Source: Corallococcus sicarius | GTDB lineage: Bacteria; Myxococcota; Myxococcia; Myxococcales; Myxococcaceae | Assembly (NCBI RefSeq): GCF_003611735.1 | Contig: NZ_RAWG01000071.1 | Location: 1-35,392 of the forward strand | Length of the DNA stretch: 35,392 nucleotides | Direction: 5' to 3' | Shown here: in pieces, positions 1 to 7,427 of the stretch | How positions within the stretch are numbered: position 1 is the stretch's first letter | How the letters are laid out: each line of letters opens with the position of its first letter | Translations under genes and position numbers: made by a program | Notes under the pieces: generated by a model | What the model was told of the DNA's origin: nothing | The model's database searches: none | What the model saw: only the letters and a program-made list of their open reading frames with translations

Positions 1-120
1 GGGCTGCACGGCCTCCCACGAGGGGCCCTGCGGCGCTTGCGTCCCGTATCTGGGACACGGGCAGCGTCGCTCGCGTGGAATAGGGGCAGGCAGGTTCACG
101 TTGCCCACCCTTCTCCAAGC

Positions 121-773
121 ATGCCCCCAGCCCCCTCCGAGGTCTCGCCGCCCAGCGCCGAGGCCCGTCCCGTGGATTCCAGCGAGCGACTGGGGCTCCT
201 CGACGCGCTGCGCGGTTTCGCCCTGTGCGGCGTGTTCATCTCCAATGTGATGGTGTGGTTCAGCGGAAGGGTGTTCCTGCCGCGAGAGCAGGTCCTCACG
301 GCGATGAACAATGCGTCGCTCGCCGACACCGTCACCTGGCAGGCGTACTCGACACTGGTGGCCGGGAAGTTCATCACCCTCTTCTCGTTCCTCTTCGGCC
401 TCGGCTTCGCGGTGCAGATGGGCCGCGCCGAGGCGCGAGGGGCCTCCATCACGCCGCTCCATGTCCGGCGGCTGGGGGTGATGCTGGTGATGGGCCTCGC
501 CCACCTGTTCCTCATCTGGTACGGCGACGTCCTCAGCACGTACGCGGTGCTGGGATTCGGCCTGCTCCTGTTCCGGGGGCGCTTGGACCGAACGCTGCTC
601 ATCAGCCCCTGCTGTTGACCCTGGGGTGGTCCGTCGTCAGCGTGGTCATCTTCAAGTTCCCCCAGTCAGGGCAGCCGCCGCCGTTCCCACCGAATTCCAT
701 GTCCGCGCCATTCCAATACGAGAGTGAGGAGTACGCGGCGTGGGTCTCGGAGCGCCAGCCCCTGGTGAGGTAG
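121..773 (+). pseudogene. DUF418-family membrane protein, frameshifted N-terminal part
   Basis: The reading frame from 121 begins with a polar leader followed by RLGLLDALRGFALCGVFISN, the typical start of DUF418 (YeiB-like) inner-membrane proteins, and continues through several hydrophobic helices. It stops at a TGA at 616-618 just after LLISPCC. The next frame continues plausibly as LLLTLGWSVVSVV and ends at a TAG at 771-773, so one base appears to be missing near 605. DUF418 proteins are usually about 350-400 residues, so the C-terminal DUF418 domain is absent. The function of the intact family is poorly defined (putative transporter-like membrane proteins). A start at 37 is possible in frame, but the DUF418 match begins after 121. 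A second copy of part of this remnant lies at 14887-15274 with the same missing base. Confidence 0.75.
269..656 (+). repeat. 388-bp direct repeat, copy 1 (in DUF418 remnant)
   Basis: This segment recurs at 14887-15274 in the same orientation with only a handful of substitutions. For example, the codon giving Thr in FITLF here gives Pro in the other copy. Identity ends abruptly on both sides: upstream DUF418 sequence is present only here, and downstream sequence differs after TCAAG. Confidence 0.9.
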
Positions 774-1143
774 AAGGCACCGGGGGAGCCGCTCTCCTTG
801 CTTCTGCCTGCCGGATGCGCTCCCAGGGTTCTCCTCTTGCGTCACGCGTTCATGGCAGCAGGTCCGGCAACGCGGCGATGTCCCCCATCACCAGATTCGA
901 GCGTGGCCCAGCGGATTCTCTGCATCATTTCCCTCCGGGTGGGCTCCTTGTGATTCGAGGCGGTCCGGCCAACCCTGAAGCACCAGCTCGAGAACGAGCC
1001 CAATCCCCTTTCGGTGACAAGGGGGCGCGTCGTCGGCCCGTGACGGTTGGGAAGGCTTCCGCCTTCGCGTGAGTCGGCGATCACGGCCGGACATGACAAG
1101 GAGCTTCCTGCGATGGCAGGGCTTCGTTCCAAGAGGGCAATCC
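774..1143 (+). other. intergenic, no gene recognised
   Basis: About 370 bases between the DUF418 remnant and the Kelch lipoprotein. Open frames exist on both strands because of the high GC, but none gives a recognisable protein. The promoter of the Kelch gene is presumably near the right end; I could not identify convincing -35/-10 elements. Confidence 0.4.
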
Positions 1144-2334
1144 ATGACGTGTTCCTTCGCATCCACCTTCCCATCCATCTTGTTGCTGCTCGCCAGCGCG
1201 GCCTGCGGTCCCGGCCCGTACTACGACGGGGAGCCGTCGGGGGACTCCGCCTCCGCGGTCGAGGTGGCCACCCAGCGCCAGGCCCTCGGCAGTTGGAGCT
1301 CCGCCGCGCCGATGTGGACGGCCCGGTTCGACCACACCGCCACCGTCCTGCCGTCGGGCAAGGTGCTGGTGGCCGGCGGCGATCCGGGCTCGACCACCTA
1401 CCTCTCCAGCGCGGCGCTCTATAACCCGGCCACCAACACCTGGTCCGCCACGGGGAGCATGACGCAGGCCCGCTCGGCCCACGTCGCCGTCCTGCTGGCA
1501 TCGGGCAAGGTGCTCGTCATCGGCGGCACCTACACCACCACCACCGCGGAGCTGTACGACCCGACCACGGGGACGTGGACCGCCACCGGCAGCCTCGCCG
1601 CGTATCGCGAGGGCTTCACGGCGACCCTGCTGGCCTCGGGGCAGGTCCTCGTCACGGGCGGCCGTGGCAATGGGGGCGTCTACCTGACCAGCAGTGAGCT
1701 GTACGACCCGGCCACCGGCACCTGGTCCGCCACGGGCAGCCTCGCCGCGGGCCGCATGAACCACTCCGCCGTGCGGCTCGGCAACGGACAGGTGCTCGTC
1801 AGCGGCGGCCTCTACATGGTCTTCACCTCCCTGTACCGGCTCGACAGCGCGGAGCTGTACGACCCGGCCACCGGCACCTGGTCCACGGCAGGAAACCTCG
1901 CCACGGGGCGCAGCGAGCACCTGTCACTCCTGCTGCCTTCGGGTGACGCGCTGATCGTGGGAGGCGTGGCCGGCAACGGCCGGCTCCCCAGCCACTACTC
2001 GGTCTCCGCGGCCGAGTCGTTCAGCGCGGGCACCCTGTCGTCCGCGGGCACGATGAGCAGCCCGCGCCACGGCCACGCCGCCGCCGTACTGTCTTCAGGC
2101 GCCGTCCTGGTGGCGGGGGGCCTGAACAAGATTGGCAGCACCACTGTCACGCAATACCTGTCCAGCGCGAGCCTGTACGACCCGACCACCGGCACCTGGA
2201 GCGCCACGACCAGCATGCTGGCGGTGCGCAACCACTTCACGCTCAGCGCCCTGCCGTCGGGCAAGGTGCTGGCGGTGGGAGGCACCAACAGCTCCGGCCT
2301 GGGGCTCGCCTCCACGGAACTCTACACCCCGTGA
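1144..2334 (+). CDS. Kelch-repeat lipoprotein (beta-propeller)
   Basis: A 396-residue exported protein. The ATG at 1144 is preceded by AAGAGGGC at good ribosome-binding distance and gives a hydrophobic leader ending in LLASAACG, a probable lipobox. This is why I prefer it to the in-frame GTG at 1069. After a short linker come about seven repeats of the type HTATVLPSGKVLVAGG followed by ELYDPATGTWSATGSM. This is the bacterial Kelch / galactose-oxidase-like signature, and the count fits a single closed beta-propeller. Such proteins are abundant in myxobacterial envelopes and usually mediate binding; no catalytic residues are evident. It stands alone on the plus strand, with a hairpin downstream at 2346-2373. 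Ligand unknown. Confidence 0.85.
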   Translation: MTCSFASTFPSILLLLASAACGPGPYYDGEPSGDSASAVEVATQRQALGSWSSAAPMWTARFDHTATVLPSGKVLVAGGDPGSTTYLSSAALYNPATNTWSATGSMTQARSAHVAVLLASGKVLVIGGTYTTTTAELYDPTTGTWTATGSLAAYREGFTATLLASGQVLVTGGRGNGGVYLTSSELYDPATGTWSATGSLAAGRMNHSAVRLGNGQVLVSGGLYMVFTSLYRLDSAELYDPATGTWSTAGNLATGRSEHLSLLLPSGDALIVGGVAGNGRLPSHYSVSAAESFSAGTLSSAGTMSSPRHGHAAAVLSSGAVLVAGGLNKIGSTTVTQYLSSASLYDPTTGTWSATTSMLAVRNHFTLSALPSGKVLAVGGTNSSGLGLASTELYTP

Positions 2335-2345
2335 CCTGCGTGCCC

Positions 2346-2373
2346 GGGGCCCCCGCTCGCATGCGGGAGCCCC
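2346..2373 (+). terminator. GC-rich hairpin after Kelch gene
   Basis: An 11-bp inverted repeat (2346-2356 with 2363-2373, one mismatch) encloses a 6-base loop 12 bases after the Kelch stop codon. No T-tract follows, so it may be a weak or factor-assisted terminator. Confidence 0.45.
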
Positions 2374-2559
2374 GAGGCACGGGTGTAGACTTCTTGATTC
2401 GGCTCCCCGGCTCCCGCCCTCTCCCACCACAGGGCTCCCGTCCCTCGCATACGCACATCGCCATTGCTGAGCAATGACTCCACGCAACCCGAGCGACGCG
2501 TTGACGCGGATAGGGATTCAAGCCTTCCACCCGTCACACATCGAGGAGCAACTCACCCC

Positions 2560-3780
2560 ATGAAGAAATCCAAGACATTCTTGCGTGCCACGCTTGTAAT
2601 GACCCTGGTCTGCGGCGGCTGCGGGCCGGCACCGGAGGGGACGGAAGGCGACACACTCTCCAGTACCTCAGGACGGGCCGTCACGTTCGAGGAGTTTCGC
2701 GGCACCGTCCACCAGGACTCGCGCGGCCGGTACATCTACGACGGGGATATGGTGGCGCATGACCTGACGGAGCTGAGGCAGGCCTGGGAGCGGATGTATC
2801 CACAGACCGGCGCCCTCACCGTCAACCAGTACAATGCGGCGCTGGACGCAATCTGGAGGAATGGCGAGCAGCTCAATCTCACCTATTGCGTCAGCAACGC
2901 TTTCGGAGGCAACAAGCAGGCCGTCGTCAACGCCATGAGCACCGCTGGCGCCGCCTGGGGTGCGAAGGCGCTCATCAACTTCGTCTATGTTCCCGCGCAG
3001 GACGCCAACTGCACCAGCGCGAACGGGAGCGTCTTCTTCAACGTCAGCCCCATTTCGGGAGGCTCGGCCCCTGCGACCGCGTTCTACCCCGGAACCCTGC
3101 GCCCGCAGCGCACGCTCGATCTCGATGCCTCCGTGTTCAACCTCCAGGGCTGGGCGACGCTGGCGGGCATCCTGACGCACGAGCTGGGTCATACGCTCGG
3201 CTTCCGTCACGAGTTCCTCCAGTCCGGCATGTGCTACGCCGGCACGGAGCCCGGGGGTTGGCGAGGCGTCACGCCGTATGACGCGGGCTCCATCATGAAC
3301 TACCCCTATCCGGAGTGCGGCGGCTTCAACTCCACGGGCCCGTCCACCACCGACCACGAGGGGGCCACCCAGCTCTACGGCAGTCGCGTCTGGGTCAACG
3401 CGAGCGCTCCGACGGGGTGCGGCCAGATTCTCGGTGGCAAGGGCCTCGACCGGGGCCAAACCCTCTGGTCATGCGATGGCCGTTTCTATCTCAATCATTC
3501 GCCGTTCGGCATCCTTCAGCTCGCCAAGTACGCCCCGGGCCCTGGCGGAGCGACCGTCCAGACGCTCTGGACGTCTGGCACCTCGGGGCAGCCGGGCTAC
3601 GGCACGTACATGCAGCCCGACGGCAACCTCGTCATCTACTCCGGTCTCGGGAGGGTCATCTGGCATTCCGGGACCTATGGGAACCCGGGCTCCGGACTGG
3701 CGCTCCAGAACGACGGCAACCTGGTCATCTATTCGCCGCAGGGACAGGTGCTGTGGACCAGCGGCACCTGGGGTCACTGA
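2560..3780 (+). CDS. secreted zinc metalloprotease with C-terminal B-lectin domain
   Basis: A 406-residue protein. The ATG at 2560, behind GAGGAG, gives a signal peptide (MKKSKTFLRATL) and a lipobox-like VCGGC. The catalytic domain carries HELGHTLGFRHE at residues 207-218: zinc-binding His207, His211 and His217, general base Glu208, and an extra Glu after the third His as in astacin-like and M57 (dual-action HEIGH) peptidases. A Met-turn SIMNYP follows around residue 246. The last ~110 residues have two clear bulb-lectin motifs (QPDGNLVIY, QNDGNLVIY) with WTSGT strands, i.e. a mannose-binding B-lectin fold. It probably degrades extracellular protein while held on glycans, as expected for a predatory bacterium. 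Family assignment M57 versus M12 is uncertain; metalloprotease and lectin are firm. Confidence 0.85.
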   Translation: MKKSKTFLRATLVMTLVCGGCGPAPEGTEGDTLSSTSGRAVTFEEFRGTVHQDSRGRYIYDGDMVAHDLTELRQAWERMYPQTGALTVNQYNAALDAIWRNGEQLNLTYCVSNAFGGNKQAVVNAMSTAGAAWGAKALINFVYVPAQDANCTSANGSVFFNVSPISGGSAPATAFYPGTLRPQRTLDLDASVFNLQGWATLAGILTHELGHTLGFRHEFLQSGMCYAGTEPGGWRGVTPYDAGSIMNYPYPECGGFNSTGPSTTDHEGATQLYGSRVWVNASAPTGCGQILGGKGLDRGQTLWSCDGRFYLNHSPFGILQLAKYAPGPGGATVQTLWTSGTSGQPGYGTYMQPDGNLVIYSGLGRVIWHSGTYGNPGSGLALQNDGNLVIYSPQGQVLWTSGTWGH

Positions 3781-3969
3781 CCTGACGGGCTGCCACGGGA
3801 GAATGCCCGCATCCGCGGCCCAGCTGCCATCAGTCCCGCGATGATGGCCCTGCGCATGGCGTGATGTCTCCTGGGTAGAAGCCACGCCAGATGTGCGTGG
3901 CCCCTTCCGCGGGCACCGCGTTTCGCCGAGTCATTCCGCCATGCTAGGAAGGCGGCCCCGAGGGAATGC

Positions 3970-4770
3970 ATGCGTTCAGGTCAAGCGTTGGGAGCGGCTC
4001 TGTGCTGGCTCCTTCTCGTCATCATGCCATGGAAGGGATTCGCGGCTCCCGGACCCGCGGTGCAGCCCTATCTGGTCTCCGTGAGCAGGCTCCATGAGGC
4101 GCTGGCGTTCGAGCGTGCCCTCGAGCAGCTCGTCACGGCGCGGCGCATGTCGAGTGGCGTCGAGGATGACGTGGTGCTGTCACTCTGGGAAGGCATCATC
4201 ATGGCGGAGATGAACTGGAAGGACGAGGCCGCCGCTGCCTTCAAGGCCGCCCTGTTCCTCCAGCCAGACGCACCGCTGCCGGTGCGGGTGTCGCCCGGGA
4301 TATCCGAGCAGTTCGAGTCCCTGCGCAAGGATGTGAAGCATTCGCTGGCCCGGCGCGGCGATGCCACGGCCCAGGTGGCGGACACGCCGCACGAGAAACC
4401 GGCGCAGCCCTCCGCGACGGAAGTCCCGCCGGCCGCGCGGACAGAGCGCACGCCGCGCTTCAGGGTCCTGTTGCCAGCCATCATTGGAGGCACGCTCGCC
4501 GCCGCCGGTGGCGTGTCCTGGGTCCTGTCACGCGGGGAGCTGTCCAAGCTGCAGAACGCGGACCCTACCCTGGCGAACCTCAAGAGCGTGGATCGCAGCG
4601 TCTCGCGTGGCCGCACGCTGCAGACCACGGGCGTGGGCCTGATGAGCGCGGGCGTGCTCGGGCTGGGGTTGGCGGCGGGGATGTATCTGCTTGGCGCGCC
4701 CACGGAACGGGGCTCGGTGAGCCTGGGGACGGATGGGAGATCGGCCTTCGTGTCAGGGAGCTTGCCGTGA
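3970..4770 (+). CDS. exported/membrane protein, paralogue of the protein at 12693-13583
   Basis: A 266-residue protein with an N-terminal signal segment (CWLLLVIMPW) cleaved around GFAAPG. A helical TPR-like region of ~100 residues follows (QPYLVSVSRLHEALAFERAL, then EAAAAFKAALFLQP), then a Pro/Ala-rich linker. The C-terminal part has two hydrophobic helices (LLPAIIGGTLAAAGGVSWVL and VGLMSAGVLGLGLAAGMYLL). It aligns along most of its length with the minus-strand protein at 12693-13583, including the RALEQL...RRLSSG...EEDV pattern and the final GMYLLG..S. Its stop overlaps the GTG of the 14-blade Kelch lipoprotein (GTGA at 4767-4770), so the two are translationally coupled. It may anchor or present that lipoprotein. 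Function unknown. Confidence 0.75.
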   Translation: MRSGQALGAALCWLLLVIMPWKGFAAPGPAVQPYLVSVSRLHEALAFERALEQLVTARRMSSGVEDDVVLSLWEGIIMAEMNWKDEAAAAFKAALFLQPDAPLPVRVSPGISEQFESLRKDVKHSLARRGDATAQVADTPHEKPAQPSATEVPPAARTERTPRFRVLLPAIIGGTLAAAGGVSWVLSRGELSKLQNADPTLANLKSVDRSVSRGRTLQTTGVGLMSAGVLGLGLAAGMYLLGAPTERGSVSLGTDGRSAFVSGSLP

Positions 4771-7427
4771 GCACGCCTTCATCCCGGGCCTTGCTGGCGG
4801 TGCTGGCGGTGCTGGTGGGCGCGGGCTGTGCCGACTTCGGCCTGGAGAAGCGCAGGCTCTGCGAGCGGGTTCCCGCGCGCTGTGAAAGTCCCGGCAATGG
4901 CGACGAGCCCCTGGATGAGGACGAAGGCTCGGACGATCCGGACGCGGGCACTTCGACGGACGCGGGCACTTCGACGGACGCGGGCACTTCGACGGACGCG
5001 GGCACTTCGACGGACGCGGGCACTTCGACGGACGCGGGCACTTCGACGGACGCGGGTGGCCCGCCGCGGGTGACAGACCGCCAGCCGCTGATGCCCATGG
5101 TCCAGCCCGGCGGGATGGTTTCCTTCCAGGTCACCGCGGAGACGCCTCCGGCGGGGAGCCTGAGCTTCGAGTGGTCCGCCACCCTGGGCACCCTGGGGAC
5201 CCAGCAGGATGGTGAGGCCACGAGCAGCGTCTCCTGGAAGGCGCCAGACTGCCTTGCCAGTGGGACGCCGCCCTTCGTCTCCGCCACCCTCACCCACTCG
5301 CTGGGGCAGTCCAGCGCGGTCGAATTCCTCGTCGGTGGGCTGCCCGACTGTCCGGCGTGGCGGCCCTCGGGGACGCTGTCCGCCAGCCGTCGGGACTTCA
5401 CCGCCACCATGCTGAACGACGGCAGGATCCTGGTGGTGGGAGGCCGGGCCCCGACCTCCGCCCTGGCCTCCGCGGACCTCCATGACCCGAGGACCAACAC
5501 CGTCTCCCCCACCGGCGGCATGGCGGTGAAGCGCTGGGGCCACACCGCGACCCTGCTGGACAATGGTCAGGTGCTGGTCGCGGGCGGCAGGGACGCCGCC
5601 GGGAGCGTGGTGAATTCCGCGGAGCTCTACAACCCGGCCACGGGCACCTGGTCCCCGACGGGGAGCATGGCTGGGACACGGCATCTCCACACGGCCAGCC
5701 GGTTGAGATACGACGGGAAGGTCTATGTCGCCGGGGGCGCGGACTCCCTCACCTCGCTGAACACCACCGAGGTGTACAACCCGAGCACGGGAGCCTGGTC
5801 CGCCGCGGCCCCACTGCCCGAGCACCGCCACGGCCATACCGCGACGGTGCTGCCGGACTCGGGCAGGGTGCTGGTCGTGGGGGGAACCCGGACGTACTAC
5901 AGCGGCCAGGGGGGGTTTATCTCGGTGCCCCTCGCCACCGCGGTGCTGCATGACCCGTACAAGGACACCTGGTCTCACACCGGCGCCATGGCCGAGGCCC
6001 GGGGTGCGGGCCACTCGGCCACCCTGCTGGGCTCTGGCAAGGTGCTGGTGCTCGCGGGGACCGGCCCCTCCACGCCCCTGGCCACGGGAGAGCTGTATGA
6101 CCCGGGGACGGGGACCTGGGCCCCCATCCAGGCCATGGCGCCCCCAGGGCGCACCGGCCATGGCGCCAGCCTCCTTGGCACTGGCAAGGTGCTCGTCACC
6201 GGGGGGAGCTACGGCGGCCCGCTGCGGACCGCGGAGCTGTACGACCCGGAGCACGATACGTGGAGCTCCGCGTTGCCACTGGCCGAGTCCCGTACAGGCC
6301 ATGCGGCCATCTCCCTGCCCCAGGGGGGCGCGTGCGTCCTGGGCGGCGGCGTGGCGAGCGTGGAGCGCTACGAGGAGGGCGCCGGCGTCTGGAAGCCCGT
6401 GGAAGGCATGCGCTCGGTACGCAAGCGCCATACGATGACCCTGCTGCCCTCCGGCCGGGTCCTGGTCGTCGGCGGTGTGGATGCCATGGGAGTCAGGCTC
6501 ACCTCCGCGGAGGTGTTCGACCCGCTCTCCGGACACTGGACCCGCGTGGGCTCCATGACCACGCCGCGTGAGGGCCATACGGCCACGCTGCTGCCCTCGG
6601 GCCGGGTGCTCGTGACGGGGGGCACGTCGCAGAATGCCCCGGCGGAGCTGTATGACCCGGACTCGTGGCTGTGGACGGCCACCGGCGTCATGAACCAGAA
6701 CCGGAGCGGCCACACGGCCACGCTGCTGCCCTCGGGCCGGGTCCTCGTCACGGGAGGCCTCGCCTCCACGGAGCTGTACGACCCGGACGCGGGGACCTGG
6801 GTCCAGACGGCGGGCATGACCGATGGGCGTGTCGCGCATACGGCCACCCTGCTGCCCTCGGACAGGGTGTTGGTCACCGGGGGGGGCCAGCCCAGGAGTG
6901 CCTCCCTGACGACGGCGGAGGTCTTCGACGCGCAGCATGGGACCTGGAACGTGGCGGCGCCCATGAACGCGTATCGGAGCGGCCACACGGCCACGCTGCT
7001 GCCCTCGGGCCGGGTCCTCGTCGTAGGTGGCTTCTACCTCCGGTCAGACTCGTCCAGGCCCAGCCTGGATTCCCACTCGACCTCCCTGGTTGACGCCTAC
7101 GACCCGGAGAGCGGCCAGTGGGCCGCCGTGGCCAGCATGACCGCTGGAGGCTTCATGCTCTCGGGACGCCATGACCATGCCACCGTGCTCCTCCCGGATG
7201 GCAGGGTGCTGGTGACGGGGGGAACCACCAAGACGAGCGGCAATCCCGACAGCTTCCGCACCAATGCCACCTCGGAGCTCTACAACCCGGCCCTGGACAC
7301 CTGGACTCCCACGAGCAGGACCGCGGGGGTACGAGCGGGCGGGCACCGGGCACTGCTCCTTCCCACGGGCAGGGTGCTGGTGACCGGAGGCACCAACGAC
7401 ACAGGCGCGGAGCTCTACATCCCCTGA
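4767..7427 (+). CDS. 14-repeat Kelch lipoprotein with DAGTST linker
   Basis: An 886-residue protein starting at GTG 4767, which overlaps the preceding stop by four bases. The leader LLAVLAVLVGAGC is a clear lipoprotein signal. The mature N-terminus CADFGLEKRRLCERVPARC has three Cys and matches the N-terminus of the RCC1 lipoprotein at 10363-12696 ([19 protein letters not shown]). A linker of DAGTST repeats follows, then an Ig/PKD-like stretch (VSFQVTAETPPAGSLSFEWS), then fourteen Kelch units of the form GHTATLLPSGRVLVTGG...ELYDPDTGTW. Fourteen units suggest two seven-bladed propellers. The 3' end overlaps the convergent CHAT gene by 13 bp. It is likely an outer-surface binding protein; partner unknown. 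Confidence 0.85.
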   Translation: MSTPSSRALLAVLAVLVGAGCADFGLEKRRLCERVPARCESPGNGDEPLDEDEGSDDPDAGTSTDAGTSTDAGTSTDAGTSTDAGTSTDAGTSTDAGGPPRVTDRQPLMPMVQPGGMVSFQVTAETPPAGSLSFEWSATLGTLGTQQDGEATSSVSWKAPDCLASGTPPFVSATLTHSLGQSSAVEFLVGGLPDCPAWRPSGTLSASRRDFTATMLNDGRILVVGGRAPTSALASADLHDPRTNTVSPTGGMAVKRWGHTATLLDNGQVLVAGGRDAAGSVVNSAELYNPATGTWSPTGSMAGTRHLHTASRLRYDGKVYVAGGADSLTSLNTTEVYNPSTGAWSAAAPLPEHRHGHTATVLPDSGRVLVVGGTRTYYSGQGGFISVPLATAVLHDPYKDTWSHTGAMAEARGAGHSATLLGSGKVLVLAGTGPSTPLATGELYDPGTGTWAPIQAMAPPGRTGHGASLLGTGKVLVTGGSYGGPLRTAELYDPEHDTWSSALPLAESRTGHAAISLPQGGACVLGGGVASVERYEEGAGVWKPVEGMRSVRKRHTMTLLPSGRVLVVGGVDAMGVRLTSAEVFDPLSGHWTRVGSMTTPREGHTATLLPSGRVLVTGGTSQNAPAELYDPDSWLWTATGVMNQNRSGHTATLLPSGRVLVTGGLASTELYDPDAGTWVQTAGMTDGRVAHTATLLPSDRVLVTGGGQPRSASLTTAEVFDAQHGTWNVAAPMNAYRSGHTATLLPSGRVLVVGGFYLRSDSSRPSLDSHSTSLVDAYDPESGQWAAVASMTAGGFMLSGRHDHATVLLPDGRVLVTGGTTKTSGNPDSFRTNATSELYNPALDTWTPTSRTAGVRAGGHRALLLPTGRVLVTGGTNDTGAELYIP
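4941..5056 (+). repeat. 18-bp tandem repeat encoding DAGTST
   Basis: Six perfect copies of GACGCGGGCACTTCGACG (4941-5048) and a partial seventh, all in frame. They encode the flexible linker between lipid anchor and propeller. Perfect identity implies recent slippage expansion. Confidence 0.95.

Noticed and set aside
740-1072. Small open frame between the DUF418 remnant and the Kelch gene
   Set aside because: No ribosome-binding site or recognisable motif, and typical spurious high-GC composition.
4941-5056. 18-bp repeats considered as regulatory iterons or an origin
   Set aside because: In frame within a lipoprotein linker, GC-rich, and not near any replication gene.
4779-6986. Long minus-strand open frame opposite the Kelch gene
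   Set aside because: Antisense shadow of a GC-rich repeat gene; the coding signature is on the plus strand.
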